The notes under the pieces: generated by a model
What the model was told of the DNA's origin: nothing
Database searches by the model: none
The model's input: the letters and a program-made list of their open reading frames with translations, nothing else
Assembly (NCBI RefSeq): GCF_002240355.1
Contig: NZ_CP016353.1
Location: 930,001 to 994,000, forward strand
DNA length: 64,000 bases
Source: Prauserella marina
GTDB lineage: Bacteria > Actinomycetota > Actinomycetes > Mycobacteriales > Pseudonocardiaceae
Direction: 5' to 3'
Shown: positions 53,601 through 62,587 of the stretch, piece by piece
Layout of the letters: every line of letters begins with the position of its first letter
How positions within the stretch are numbered: position 1 is the first letter of the stretch
Program-made: the position numbers and the translations under genes

Positions 53601-53868
53601 GATGGACGCGGTGTTCGCCGATCCGGACGGCGGCTGGACCGTCGTCGACTGGAAGACGGGAGCCGTTCCGGAGGGGAGCGCTCTTCCGGCGTTGTCCGTT
53701 CAGCTCGCCGCCTACCGCCTTGCCTGGGCAGGGCTTTCCGGAACCCCGCTTGAGAAGGTCAGGGCCGCGTTCCACTACGTGCGCCACGACCGCACCCTGC
53801 GCCCGGTCGACCTGCTCGACGGGGCCGGTCTGCGTGAGCTCCTGCGTTCCGTGCCGGACAGCGGCTAG
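50665..53868 (+). CDS. adnB: AdnB: UvrD-like helicase/RecB-like nuclease subunit
   Basis: 1067 aa. Walker A is AGAGAGKT (37-44); Walker B is LLDEYQDT (281-288); VGDPLQAIYGWRG, VLTAHSAKGLEW and LCYVALTRAEHALL are the later SF1A motifs. The nuclease ligands are D981, D995 and K997 (VVDWKTG), followed by QLAAYRLAW. Unlike AdnA, no C-terminal cysteine cluster is visible. All motor motifs are intact, so this is the lead ATPase in the dimer, as in mycobacteria. Confidence 0.93.
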   Translation: MNLVTPFEIAQALGLHSPTEEQAAVIAAPPEPALVVAGAGAGKTETMAARVVWLVANGLVVPERVLGLTFTRKAARQLADRVRARLRRLAGSGLLDRIDPGGSRRMAVLTGEPTVLTYHAYAGRLLAEHGLRLPVPPGARMLSETASWQIAHRVVSTWDNDLDTDRVPASVTAQVLSLAGELGEHLVDPRRLRSYTEWLTRVVESAPRAKGQRANLPVALADIVAAQRFRLDLLPLVEAYQQRKRAEGALDFADQMSLAATLADTHPEVVEGERDRYGAVLLDEYQDTGHAQRVLLRSLFGGQRPMPVTAVGDPLQAIYGWRGASAANLPRFTTDFPRLEGLSLGPASEYGMVTSFRNPPEVLTLANAVAEPLREQGLGVRRLRAREGTGPADVRCALLTDVRAEREWLAETMAEAWFSEKEAKGAPPTAAVLVRRRADMAPVAAALRERGLPVEVVGLGGLLDEPEVADLVATLRVLAEPLSGTAAARLLTGARWRFAAADLGALWRRAGELATDGDVLVAEKAEQTGLVDAIDDPGDGERYSPEGYARIRRLGGELAALRRRLDQPLPELVADVERTMLLDVEALARPGGAGRAHLDAFADVVTEYAENSPTGTLLSFLDYLATAEHAEDGLPPGEVEVVADRVQVLTAHSAKGLEWHLVAVPHLVRDTFPGKRRSSSWLRTVPELPATLRGDAPDLPDLVLHESDDRKQVLEACTEHEERFAQRHAEEERRLCYVALTRAEHALLCSGHWWNETSAKPKGPSEFLTEIADTVAADDQIGSIVEWAEEPAVDDVNPLTSASRSLVWPVDPLGARRDDVRQGADLVLDALAELDLPLDEDDPDGWIADTDVLLAEREKAHGRADEVPLPGALSVSQLVELAGKPEALARKLRRPLPFPPNAYARRGTAFHGWLERRFDGDRLLEIDDLPGAADVGAAPDSELDALRDAFERSTWAHRTPHDVEVPFSTDIGGVTVRGRMDAVFADPDGGWTVVDWKTGAVPEGSALPALSVQLAAYRLAWAGLSGTPLEKVRAAFHYVRHDRTLRPVDLLDGAGLRELLRSVPDSG

Positions 53869-53879
53869 GCTCCGCCATC

Positions 53880-54953
53880 GTGCTCAAGCGCCTGAGGCGG
53901 ATTCCCCTCATCGATCAGCCGGGCCACACCCTCGTCGGTGTCGTCAGGATGCCGGAAACCAAGATCAGCCCGCTTGCCTCGATCATCAGGCGGATCATCG
54001 GAGCGCTCGCCTTCCTGTTCGCCGCCGTGTTCATCGTCTACATCGGCAGGGACGGCTACCGCGACAACAACGGGGACGGGCTGTCCTTCCTGGACTGCGT
54101 GTACTACGCGACCGTGTCACTGTCCACCACGGGCTACGGCGACATCGCGCCGGTGACGCCGATGGCAAGGCTGGTCAACATCGTCGTGATCACGCCGCTG
54201 CGGGTGATGTTCCTCATCGTGCTGGTCGGCACCACACTGGAGGTGCTCACCGAGCGTTCCCGCCAGGCGCTGCGGATCCAAAAATGGAGGCACAGGGTGC
54301 GTGACCATGTCGTGGTCGTCGGATTCGGCACGAAAGGCCGTTCCGCGGTCAACTCGCTGCTCGCCGAGGAGGGCACCGAGCCCAATCAGGTCGTCGTCGT
54401 GGACACCGACCAGCAGGCACTCGACGCGGCGAGCGCGCTCGGCCTCATCACCGTGCATGGCTCCGCCACCAAATCCGACGTGCTGAGAGTGGCGGGCGCG
54501 CAGCGGGCGAGGGCGATCGTCATCGCCCCGAACAGGGACGACACGGCCGTGCTCGTGACGCTCACCGCGCGCGAACTCGCGCCGAAAGCGAGCATCCTCG
54601 CCTCGGTGAGGGAAGCCGAGAACGTGCACCTGCTGAAACAGTCGGGCGCCGACCAGGTGGTGGTTTCCAGCGAGACGGCGGGCAGGTTGCTCGGCATCGC
54701 CACGAGAACCCCGCTCGTCGTCGACATGGTCGAGGACCTGCTGACCCCGGAGACCGGGCTCGCGATCGCGGAACGGCCGGTCGAGCAGTCGGAGGAGGGC
54801 GGCTCGCCCCGGCATCTGCCCGACATCGTGCTCGGCATCGTGAGGGACGGCAGGCTGTACCGGGTGGACGCGCCGGAAGCCGACGCCATCGAGCCAGGTG
54901 ACCGGTTACTCTATGTTCGCAAGGTCACCCCTGCCGAAGGCCGGAAAAGCTGA
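53880..54953 (+). CDS. Potassium channel with RCK/TrkA-N domain
   Basis: 357 aa. Two transmembrane helices flank the pore with selectivity filter TTGYGD (83-88). The cytoplasmic RCK domain starts at VVVVGFGTKGRSA and binds a nucleotide through VVVDTDQQAL. A TrkA-C-like tail (DIVLGIVRDGRLYRVDAP) ends the protein. It equals Rv3200c in position. It is a gated K+ channel of the MthK/Kch type. GTG 53880 is 11 bases after adnB. Confidence 0.92.
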   Translation: MLKRLRRIPLIDQPGHTLVGVVRMPETKISPLASIIRRIIGALAFLFAAVFIVYIGRDGYRDNNGDGLSFLDCVYYATVSLSTTGYGDIAPVTPMARLVNIVVITPLRVMFLIVLVGTTLEVLTERSRQALRIQKWRHRVRDHVVVVGFGTKGRSAVNSLLAEEGTEPNQVVVVDTDQQALDAASALGLITVHGSATKSDVLRVAGAQRARAIVIAPNRDDTAVLVTLTARELAPKASILASVREAENVHLLKQSGADQVVVSSETAGRLLGIATRTPLVVDMVEDLLTPETGLAIAERPVEQSEEGGSPRHLPDIVLGIVRDGRLYRVDAPEADAIEPGDRLLYVRKVTPAEGRKS

Positions 54954-55038
54954 GGTCAGCGATAGGACGGTGGCCGGGGATCCCTCGACACTTCCGGTTT
55001 TCTGTGCACAGCGCGATTGATCTGGAAACATTGGCCCG

Positions 55039-55512
55039 GTGCGGCAACGAGCGGATCACCATGGGCGGCCTCAGCCACCCCTCACCTGGAAGGTGCTCGG
55101 CGTTGCCGCGGCCACTGGCCTGTTGATCGTGTTCGCGAGCTGGTGGGCTGGGCCGGGTTTGTTCGGCAGCGCTCAAGCCGAGGCGACCGAGACGGTCGAG
55201 GCCACCGTGACACTGCCAGCCGATTGCTCACGCGCCGACGCCGAGGAAACCGTCCGGTTCGAACTCGGCGGCGAGACGAGAAGCGGCACGCTCAGCGGCT
55301 GCGGGCACGACCAGGACGAGCAGGTCGAGATCGCCGTCCCTGCCGAATCGGCGCCGGGGCTGGTCGACGTTCAGCTCGCCGCGACCGCGCCGGGAAGCCA
55401 CGATCTGCGCAGGCCGGTCGGTCTCGCGCTGCTGGTGCTCAGCTGTGCGGCGGGCGGCGTCTACGCGTTCCTCGTCGCCCGTGGCCCCCGGCGGCCCTTC
55501 GCCGTGCTGTAG
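55039..55512 (+). CDS. Hypothetical membrane-anchored extracytoplasmic protein
   Basis: 157 aa. An N-terminal helix (VLGVAAATGLLIVFASWWAG, residues 18-37) and a C-terminal helix (GLALLVLSCAAGGVYAFLVA) enclose an acidic domain with two cysteines (ADCSRADAEE, SGCGHDQDE) that may form a disulfide. No family recognised. It lies between the channel gene and the convergent peptidase gene. Confidence 0.65.
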   Translation: MRQRADHHGRPQPPLTWKVLGVAAATGLLIVFASWWAGPGLFGSAQAEATETVEATVTLPADCSRADAEETVRFELGGETRSGTLSGCGHDQDEQVEIAVPAESAPGLVDVQLAATAPGSHDLRRPVGLALLVLSCAAGGVYAFLVARGPRRPFAVL

Positions 55513-55542
55513 AAACCGTGCTGTAGCCGCCGGGTAACAACG

Positions 55543-56676
55543 TCAGGACACGTCGCCGCTACCGGCCGCGAAGGTGTTGCAGTCGACGATCCGGTTGTCG
55601 TAGGCACCGGCGCGCCACCATGCCGCGTAGTTCTGGTTGCTGCCGTGGTCACTGGTCCCCGAGGTGTCGTCGCCCCGCGTCTCCTGATCGAACCACGCCT
55701 TGTCGTACATGTCCCTCGTGATGGTGCCGCCCCTGTCGACGTGCGCGCCGAGGAACATTCCCGAGAAGCACTGAGCCTGCAATTCCTTGCGGCGCGACAT
55801 CTCCTGGCCCTCCGGGGTGTTCTCGCCCGCCGCGTAGATCGCCTCCCATGCGGCGTCCATGATGCCGGCCACCTCCTGGACGTGGTGGCCGTACTCGTGG
55901 GCGAACAGCGCGAGATAGACGCCCGGGTTGTCGCCGTAGAGATCGGTCTGCAACCCCGCGAAGGGCACGTACAGGTTGTTCTCGCAGTAGTAGGCGGCCG
56001 TGGCGATGCCGACCTCGATCGTCCCGCACGCGGTGTCGAAGCTGGAGCCGGAGGGAAAGTGCAGTGTCGGCGATTCGAACGGGAGATCGTAGGCATCGAG
56101 GAAAGGACCCCACGCCGCGTCGAGGCACTCTCCCGCCGCGGTGAAGAACGCCTCGGCCGCGGCGGGATTGCTCTCCCACGCGGGCAGGTTGCACGCGAGG
56201 TTTTTCAATCCCGCGTCGGGATCCTGGAGGATCGGATGGTCGGCGAGCTTGAGAATTTTTCGCGGCCCCTGCTCGGCCGTGGCGCTGCTCTCCGGAGTGG
56301 AGGTCGCACTGCTCGTCGTGGTCGATTCGGTGGTGCCGCTCGACGCGGTCGTCGGCGCCGGTTCGGTGGTGCTGGTCGCCGCGTTGTTGGTGAACCCGCC
56401 GTCGGCCGATTCGTCTCCGCCCCCGGTGAGCGTGAACACCACGACGAGGCCGAGTACGAGCAGCACGACGCCGCCGAGCGAGGCCGCGATGATCGGGCCT
56501 TTCGGCTTGCGGGGTGGTGGCCCCGCCGGATAGCCGAACTGGGGTGGCTGCTGGTGCCAGCCCTGGTTCGGTGGTCCCTGCTGTCCGTAAGGTCCTTGCC
56601 CGCCGTAGGGGCCTTGTGGTCCTTGCGGCCCTTGCTGTCCGTAAGGGCCGGGCGGCCCGTGCGGCGGTTGCGTCAT
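55543..56676 (-). CDS. Neutral zinc metallopeptidase (YpfJ/PF04228) with Pro/Gly/Gln-rich tail
   Basis: 377 aa. The first 55 residues are a repetitive GPYGQQGPQ-type cytoplasmic tail. One transmembrane helix (AASLGGVVLLVLGLVVVFTL) and a Ser/Thr linker follow. The extracellular catalytic domain has HEYGHHVQE (zinc motif HExxH) and AQCFSGMFLG, plus several cysteines. It is a membrane-tethered protease of unknown target. ATG 56676 is preferred to GTG 56688 because GGACGG lies seven bases upstream. Confidence 0.87.
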   Translation of the reverse strand: MTQPPHGPPGPYGQQGPQGPQGPYGGQGPYGQQGPPNQGWHQQPPQFGYPAGPPPRKPKGPIIAASLGGVVLLVLGLVVVFTLTGGGDESADGGFTNNAATSTTEPAPTTASSGTTESTTTSSATSTPESSATAEQGPRKILKLADHPILQDPDAGLKNLACNLPAWESNPAAAEAFFTAAGECLDAAWGPFLDAYDLPFESPTLHFPSGSSFDTACGTIEVGIATAAYYCENNLYVPFAGLQTDLYGDNPGVYLALFAHEYGHHVQEVAGIMDAAWEAIYAAGENTPEGQEMSRRKELQAQCFSGMFLGAHVDRGGTITRDMYDKAWFDQETRGDDTSGTSDHGSNQNYAAWWRAGAYDNRIVDCNTFAAGSGDVS

Positions 56677-56837
56677 GTGCCGTCCCACGATCGATCGAGT
56701 TCCGGGTCAGCATAACGATGGCGTCTCGCGTGCTGGGGCCGCTTGCACAATCCTGAAGGCGGCCCTGGGTACGGTCCCGAGTGCCACTCGAATGCCACGA
56801 GGGCGTGACCGTGAAGGTGAAATGCGAGGATTGCTCC

Positions 56838-57776
56838 ATGACCGATGCGAGTGGCGGGTCGAAACAGGATCCCGACGATGGGCCGAAGGGGTTTTCCCGG
56901 TACCCCCAGTACCCGCAGAGCGGCCACCGGCATCCAGGGCAGCAGCCCGGTGTGATTCCGCTGCGCCCGCTCGCGCTCGGCGAGATCATGGACGGCGCGG
57001 TCACCACGCTGCGCAAGTACGCGCGCGTCGTGTTCACCGCCTCGGCCGTGGTCGCGGTCATCAGCGCGCTGCTCTACCTCGCGGCCGACGTGTGGCTCCT
57101 GGATCACCGCGACGCCGTCGTCATCGACACCAGCGCCCCGCAGGAGGAACAGCTCAACCAGGCGCTCGCGGTGCTCGGTGACGGACTCAAGGAGAGCGCC
57201 GTCATCGCCGTGATCACGCTGCTCACCCAGACGTTCCTCACCGGCTACCTGATGATCGTCGTCGGCAAGGCCGTCCTGGGTCAGTCGATCACCTTCGGCC
57301 AGATCTGGGAGGACCTCAAGCCGAGGATGCTTCCGCTGCTCGGGCTCACGCTGCTGGTCACCGTGATCGTCGGGATCGGGATCGTGCTGCTGGTGATCCC
57401 CGGCATCTGGGCCTACGTCGTGCTCAGCCTCGCCACACCGGCGCTGATACTGGAGCGCGCGACGGTCGGCCAGGCGATGCGCCGCTCCGCGCTGCTGGTG
57501 CAGGGCGCCTGGTGGCGGGTGTTCGGCGTGCTGATCGTGGCGCTGCTGGCGACCTTCGTGATCGGGTTCCTCATCCAGATCCCGTTCGGCATGCTCACCA
57601 GCAACCCCGTCGGCACCGCGCCGTCGATGGGGGACCTGCTGCTGCGGGAATTCGGCAACGCGATCGCGCAGACCATCACCGTTCCCTTCGCGGCGGCGGT
57701 GACCGCGCTGCTCTACATCGATCAGCGCATGCGAAAGGAAGGGCTCGACAAGGAACTGTCGAAGGCCGCCGGCTGA
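56838..57776 (+). CDS. Multi-pass membrane protein with GDPD-membrane-domain-like fold
   Basis: 312 aa. A Tyr/Gln/Pro-rich N-terminal tail (RYPQYPQSGHRHPGQQPG) precedes IPLRPLALGEIMDGAVTTLR, a recognised lead-in to this family, then about six helices. It resembles the membrane domain of glycerophosphodiester phosphodiesterases but lacks the enzyme domain. The function is unknown. It is divergent from the Zn peptidase. Confidence 0.72.
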   Translation: MTDASGGSKQDPDDGPKGFSRYPQYPQSGHRHPGQQPGVIPLRPLALGEIMDGAVTTLRKYARVVFTASAVVAVISALLYLAADVWLLDHRDAVVIDTSAPQEEQLNQALAVLGDGLKESAVIAVITLLTQTFLTGYLMIVVGKAVLGQSITFGQIWEDLKPRMLPLLGLTLLVTVIVGIGIVLLVIPGIWAYVVLSLATPALILERATVGQAMRRSALLVQGAWWRVFGVLIVALLATFVIGFLIQIPFGMLTSNPVGTAPSMGDLLLREFGNAIAQTITVPFAAAVTALLYIDQRMRKEGLDKELSKAAG

Positions 57777-57883
57777 CTCCTCGCGCCGATCCACGGTGGA
57801 CGGACCAGAGGGACGTGTTCGCGGTGAGCTGACGGGCTCCTCCGCCGGGTAATCCGGCCCCCGTTGTCCCGTAGGGTGTGAAC

Positions 57884-59179
57884 ATGGCCGTACCCGAGCT
57901 ACCAGAGCTACACAGACTCACTCTCGACAACGGCCTGCGGGTCGTGCTCGCGCCCGATACGACCGCGCCGGTCGTCGGTGTCAGCGTGCACTACGACGTG
58001 GGCTTTCGCTCAGAGCCGGAAGGGCGCACCGGGTTCGCGCACCTTTTCGAGCACCTGATGTTCCAGGGCAGTGAGAGTCTGGAGAAGCTCGCGCACTTCC
58101 GGCACGTACAGGGCAGTGGCGGCAGTTTCAACGGCTCGACCCACCCCGACTACACGGACTACTTCGAGGTACTGCCCTCGGCCGCGCTCGAACGCGCCCT
58201 TTTCCTCGAAGCGGACCGGATGCGGGCGCCGAAGCTGACTCAGGAAAACCTCGCCAACCAGATCGACGTGGTGAAGGAAGAGATCAGGCTCAACGTGCTG
58301 AACCGCCCCTACGGCGGATTCCCGTGGATCCTGTTGCCGCCGGTGCTGTACTCGACCTTTCCCAACGCGCACAACGGCTACGGTGACTTCACCGATCTCG
58401 AACAGGCGACGCTCGACGACTGCGCCGCCTTCTTCGACACCTACTACGCCCCTGCCAACGCGGTACTCACCGTCGCGGGCGACTTCGAGGTCGAGCGGGC
58501 CCGCGAACTCGTCGAGAAACACTTCGGTGACGTTCCGGCGAGGCCGAAGCCGCACCGGCCCTCGTTCGCCGAGCCGAGGCCGAGCTCCGAACTGAGGGGC
58601 AACCACGTCGACCCGCACGCGCCGCTGCCCGCGCTCGCGGTCGGCTACCGGATGCCCGATCCCGTCAACGAACTCGACGGCTACCTCGCCCACCTCGTGC
58701 TGGCCGGTGTGCTGACCGACGGCGACGGCTCCCGGTTGCAGCAGCGGCTCGTGCACGGGGAGCCGCTGGTCACCGACATCAGCGCGGGGGCGGGCCTATT
58801 CGGCCCGTTCGAGGCGCGCGACCCCGACACGTTCTCGGTGACGGCCATCCACGCGCCCGACGTGAGCGCGGATCGCGTGCTCGGCGCGCTCGACGAGGAA
58901 CTGGAAGCACTCGCGGCGACCCCGCCGGGCGAGCGCGAGCTGGCGAAGGTCACCGCTAGGTGGAGCGCGAACCTGCACGCCGAACACGACCGCCTGGTGT
59001 CGAGGACGCTGGCGCTCGGCTCGTTCGAATTGCTGCACGGCGACCCCGCGCTCGCCTACGGGGCTGCCGAACGGATCGCGGCCGTCACCGCGGAGCAGGT
59101 CGCCGAGGCCGCGAAGGGCCTTCGGCCCGACTCGCGAGCCGTTCTCGTCGTCGAACCGGAACAGGGAGGCATTCAGTAA
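57884..59179 (+). CDS. M16 (pitrilysin/insulinase) peptidase, catalytic subunit
   Basis: 431 aa. The inverted zinc motif is H53-x2-E56-H57 (HLFEH), with the distal Glu expected in VKEEIRLNV. A typical M16B half-size protein. It forms a clamshell with the next gene product to degrade peptides in the cytoplasm. TAA and the next ATG share one base (TAATG). Confidence 0.92.
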   Translation: MAVPELPELHRLTLDNGLRVVLAPDTTAPVVGVSVHYDVGFRSEPEGRTGFAHLFEHLMFQGSESLEKLAHFRHVQGSGGSFNGSTHPDYTDYFEVLPSAALERALFLEADRMRAPKLTQENLANQIDVVKEEIRLNVLNRPYGGFPWILLPPVLYSTFPNAHNGYGDFTDLEQATLDDCAAFFDTYYAPANAVLTVAGDFEVERARELVEKHFGDVPARPKPHRPSFAEPRPSSELRGNHVDPHAPLPALAVGYRMPDPVNELDGYLAHLVLAGVLTDGDGSRLQQRLVHGEPLVTDISAGAGLFGPFEARDPDTFSVTAIHAPDVSADRVLGALDEELEALAATPPGERELAKVTARWSANLHAEHDRLVSRTLALGSFELLHGDPALAYGAAERIAAVTAEQVAEAAKGLRPDSRAVLVVEPEQGGIQ

Positions 59180-60567
59180 TGGCGCCGACGTCAGCGACCC
59201 ACCGCGGTGCGGAGGAAATCGGCCGTACCGCGCTGGGCGTGAGGCCCCTTCCCGAGCTGGGGCATCAGCGCGCCGCGGCCGACCTTGCCCACGTGGACAC
59301 CGTGCTCGGCAACGGGCTGCGAGTACTCGCCGTCCGCAAGGCCAACGTTCCGATGGTGGAGCTGCGACTGGCCATCCCGTTCGCCGGGGACGACCCGATG
59401 CATCCCGCGACGGCCGAGGTGCTCGCCGAGACCATCGCGACGGGGACGGCGAGGAGGGACAGGGTCGCCATCGACACCGAGCTGGCGCTCATCGGCGGCG
59501 ACCTCGGCACCTCGGTCGACCCCGAGCACCTGACGGTGTCGGCGGGATCGCTTGCCGCCGGGCTGCCCACGCTGCTCGACGTGCTCTCCGACGTGCTCAC
59601 CAACGCGTCCTATGTGGACGGTGAGGTGGCGAGGGAGAGCGCGAGGATCGTCGAACGGCTCGCCGTGGCACGCACCCAGCCGCGCGTGATCGCGAGGGAA
59701 GCGTTGCAGCGCCGCCGGTACGGCAATCACCCCTGCACGCGAGAGATGCCGCAGCCCGAGGACGTCGCGAAGGTGACTCCAGGCGCCGTGAAGGCACTGC
59801 ACGCGGCATCGGTCCTGCCGAGAGGATCCGTGCTCGTGCTCGTCGGTGACATCGATCCCGACGGCGTCGTCGGGCAGGTCGAGAACGCGCTGCGCGAATG
59901 GCACTCCGACCGCTCAGCCGCCGTGCTCGCGCCGCTGCCCGATCTCGCACCGGGCGACCTGTTGCTCGTGCCGAGGGCGGGCGCGGTGCAGTCGCAGTTG
60001 CGGCTGTCCGCGCAGGCACTGTCGCGCACCGATCCCCGCTATCCCGCGCTGCAACTGGCGAACCTCGCCTATGGCGGCTATTTCTCGTCGCGGCTGGTCG
60101 AGAACATCCGCGAGGACAAGGGATACACCTACAGCGCGCACTCCGGTTTCGAGTTCACCGGCGACAAGGCGACGGTGCAGGTCGATGCCGACACCGCCAA
60201 CGAGGTGACCGCGGCAGCGTTGCTGGAGACCCGGTACGAGCTGGGAAGGCTCGGTCTCGTGCCGCCTTCCGGCGCCGACGTCGACTCGGTGCGCCAGTAT
60301 GCAGTCGGCTCGCTGCTCATCGCCTCGTCGGCGCAGGCAGGTCTCGCCGCGCAGCTCACCGCGCTCGCCGTGGTCGGCCTCGGCGCGGAATGGCTCGCCG
60401 AGCACCCGCGCAGGCTCGCGGCCGTCACCACGGAGGACGTTGCTCAAGCGGCCCTCGACTTCTTCGCCCCGAGCAGGTTCACCGGGGTCGTCGTCGGCGA
60501 CGCGGACACGCTCGCGCCTCAGCTCACGGCGCTCGGAGGAGTAACCGTGGAGGCCACCGACTCATGA
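59179..60567 (+). CDS. M16 peptidase-like, non-catalytic partner
   Basis: 462 aa. The M16 fold is evident and the substrate-binding R/Y motif is kept (SSRLVENIREDKGYTYS). At the position of the zinc motif the sequence is DPMHPATAEVLAETI, with no HxxEH, so it cannot bind zinc in the usual way. Heterodimeric M16B enzymes use one zinc and one R/Y subunit, which is the arrangement seen here. The stop overlaps nudC by four bases. Confidence 0.9.
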   Translation: MAPTSATHRGAEEIGRTALGVRPLPELGHQRAAADLAHVDTVLGNGLRVLAVRKANVPMVELRLAIPFAGDDPMHPATAEVLAETIATGTARRDRVAIDTELALIGGDLGTSVDPEHLTVSAGSLAAGLPTLLDVLSDVLTNASYVDGEVARESARIVERLAVARTQPRVIAREALQRRRYGNHPCTREMPQPEDVAKVTPGAVKALHAASVLPRGSVLVLVGDIDPDGVVGQVENALREWHSDRSAAVLAPLPDLAPGDLLLVPRAGAVQSQLRLSAQALSRTDPRYPALQLANLAYGGYFSSRLVENIREDKGYTYSAHSGFEFTGDKATVQVDADTANEVTAAALLETRYELGRLGLVPPSGADVDSVRQYAVGSLLIASSAQAGLAAQLTALAVVGLGAEWLAEHPRRLAAVTTEDVAQAALDFFAPSRFTGVVVGDADTLAPQLTALGGVTVEATDS

Positions 60568-61565
60568 GCGAGGTGCCGTTCCGGCTGGGGGCGGTTCCCG
60601 CTCTCTCCCGGTCCACCGTCGACCGGCAGGAAGGTCTACGCGCCGACTCCGGCCGGTTGCGAGCCAGGTGGCCGAAAGCCAAGGTGCTGCTCGTCGACAA
60701 GTACGGCCGGACGCCGGTTCCGGTCGAGGCGGTGCGGACCGTGCCGAGCACGGGCATCCCGCTCGGCACGCGCAACGCGCTCGACATCGGCGCCGAGCCA
60801 CCCGAGGACGCCGCGTTCCTCGGGCAGTGGGCCGACGTGGACTACTGGGCCATTCCCGGTAGCCCCCCCGACGACGCGCTGACGGTGAGCATCAGCGGAG
60901 GCTGGGGCGTCGACCAGGAGGCACCGTTCGCCGAAGGGCACGCCTGGATCGAGCTTCGCGGGCACGGCGCGCTGCTCGACGACACCTCGGCCGGGTTGCT
61001 GACCACGGCGGAGGCACTGCGCAACTGGCACTGGCGTGGCCGTTTCTGCGCGCGCTGCGGAGGGCCGACGCGGCGGTTGCGGTTCGGCTGGGCCACCCAG
61101 TGCGTCACGTGCGGCAGGGAGGAATACCCGCGCACCGATCCCGCCGTCATCTGTCTCGTACACGACGACATCGGGGTCAACGGCGAGCACGTGCTGCTGG
61201 CGAGACAACCCATCTGGCCACCGGACCGGTACTCGGTGCTCGCCGGATTCGTCGAGGCGGGCGAGTCGCTCGAAGGCTGTGTCACCCGCGAGATACTGGA
61301 GGAGGTCGGCGTCCCCGTCCGCGACGTCCGGTATCTCGGCAGCCAGCCGTGGCCGTTCCCCAGGTCGATCATGCTCGGGTTCGCCGCGCGCACCGACCCC
61401 GGTGCGCCGCTGGTGCCTGCCGACGGCGAGATCGAGGACGCGAAATGGGTTTCCCGCGCCGAATTGAAGGCGGGCTTCGCCGGTGCCAACGATCAGCTCA
61501 AGCTGCCCGGAACCACCTCGATCGCCCACGTGATGCTCAAGGCGTGGGCCGACGCGGGCAGCTGA
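60564..61565 (+). CDS. nudC: NAD+ diphosphatase / RNA deNADding enzyme NudC
   Basis: 333 aa. The zinc ribbon uses C162, C165, C180 and C183. The Nudix box is GFVEAGESLEGCVTREILEE followed by VGV, and the NADH pyrophosphatase motif SQPWPFPRS is present. It cleaves NAD(H) to NMN and AMP and can remove NAD caps from RNA. It equals Rv3199c in the conserved order. It is coupled to the M16 pair through an ATGA overlap. Confidence 0.94.
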   Translation: MSEVPFRLGAVPALSRSTVDRQEGLRADSGRLRARWPKAKVLLVDKYGRTPVPVEAVRTVPSTGIPLGTRNALDIGAEPPEDAAFLGQWADVDYWAIPGSPPDDALTVSISGGWGVDQEAPFAEGHAWIELRGHGALLDDTSAGLLTTAEALRNWHWRGRFCARCGGPTRRLRFGWATQCVTCGREEYPRTDPAVICLVHDDIGVNGEHVLLARQPIWPPDRYSVLAGFVEAGESLEGCVTREILEEVGVPVRDVRYLGSQPWPFPRSIMLGFAARTDPGAPLVPADGEIEDAKWVSRAELKAGFAGANDQLKLPGTTSIAHVMLKAWADAGS

Positions 61566-61618
61566 CCGGCATTCAGTAACCTCGCCCACAAGGTATACGG
61601 GAGCGGGGGAGCGTTGGG

Positions 61619-62572
61619 GTGAGCGCGGCGCGAGCATTGGGATTGCTGTTGGGGGTGCTCGCCGACGGCTCCATGGGTGATCCGCGCCGCCGTCCCGTCG
61701 CGGGGTTCGCCAAGGCCGCCTCCGTCGTCGAGCGCAGGATCTACGCCGACCATCCGCTGCCCGGTGCCGTATACGCCGTTGGGCTCGCCGGTGGTGCGAC
61801 CGCGCTCGGCGTGCTGGTCGAGCGTGCTGGCAGAGCCCACCCCGTGGTGAGGATCGCGGGGACGGCGTTCGGCACGTGGGCCGTGCTCGGCGCCGCGCAC
61901 CTCGCCGGTTCGGGCACCGCGCTCGCTCGTGATCTCGAAACCGGCGACCTCGAAGCGGCGAGGCGGACACTGTCGGCGCTGGACGCGCGGCGCACGGACG
62001 ACCTCGACGTCACCGGTCTTTCAAGGGCCTCGGTCGAGGTCGTCGCCGGGGCGACGGCCGACGCCGTCGTCACCCCGCTGGTGTGGGGAGCGGTGGCCGG
62101 TGTGCCAGGGCTCGTCGGTTCCCGCGCGGTCACCCTGCTGAGGGCGAGGGTGGGACGGCGAGCGGAGCGCTACCGCCGGTTCGGCTGGGTCACCGCGCGG
62201 CTCGACGAGGTGATCAACCTCGTGCCGACCAGGGTCGCCGCCGCTCTCACCGTGGCTGGCGCGCCCGTCGTCGGCGGGTCGTCGGCGGGAGCATGGCGGG
62301 CATGGCGCCGCGACACGGTCGTCCACCCGAGCCCCAACGCGGGCAGGGTCGAGGCCGCCGTCGCCGGTGCGCTGGAGATCAGGCTCGGCGGGCGCACGGT
62401 CTATCCGGAGGGGGTCGCCGAACTGCCCGTCCTCGGCGCGGGCCGCAATCCCGACGCGGGACACGTGACCCGCGCCGTCGAGCTGTCGAGGGTCGTCGGC
62501 TGGCTCGCCGGAGTCACCTCGGGTGTACTCGCGCTCGCCGCGGGGCTGCGCGGGAGGAAACGGAAGAACTGA
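61619..62572 (+). CDS. cobD: Adenosylcobinamide-phosphate synthase CobD/CbiB
   Basis: 317 aa. Membrane protein with GVLADGSMGDPRRRPVAGF, LVWGAVAGVPGLVGSRAVTL, RFGWVTARLDEVINLVPTR and HPSPNAGRVEAAVAGAL, all CbiB signatures. It attaches aminopropanol to cobyric acid in the cobalamin pathway. GTG 61619 is the start. It converges on SURF1; the pair cobD-SURF1 also occurs in M. tuberculosis (Rv2236c-Rv2235, from memory). Confidence 0.93.
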   Translation: MSAARALGLLLGVLADGSMGDPRRRPVAGFAKAASVVERRIYADHPLPGAVYAVGLAGGATALGVLVERAGRAHPVVRIAGTAFGTWAVLGAAHLAGSGTALARDLETGDLEAARRTLSALDARRTDDLDVTGLSRASVEVVAGATADAVVTPLVWGAVAGVPGLVGSRAVTLLRARVGRRAERYRRFGWVTARLDEVINLVPTRVAAALTVAGAPVVGGSSAGAWRAWRRDTVVHPSPNAGRVEAAVAGALEIRLGGRTVYPEGVAELPVLGAGRNPDAGHVTRAVELSRVVGWLAGVTSGVLALAAGLRGRKRKN

Positions 62573-62587
62573 CGGGCGCGCGCTCGG

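Noticed and set aside
59179-60567. Pseudogene call for the second M16 gene because HxxEH is missing
   Set aside because: The R/Y motif and full length are kept, as in known heterodimeric M16B partners, so it is a specialised subunit.
61566-61618. Cobalamin riboswitch before cobD
   Set aside because: The gap is only 53 bases, too short for the element, and no B12-box sequence is seen.
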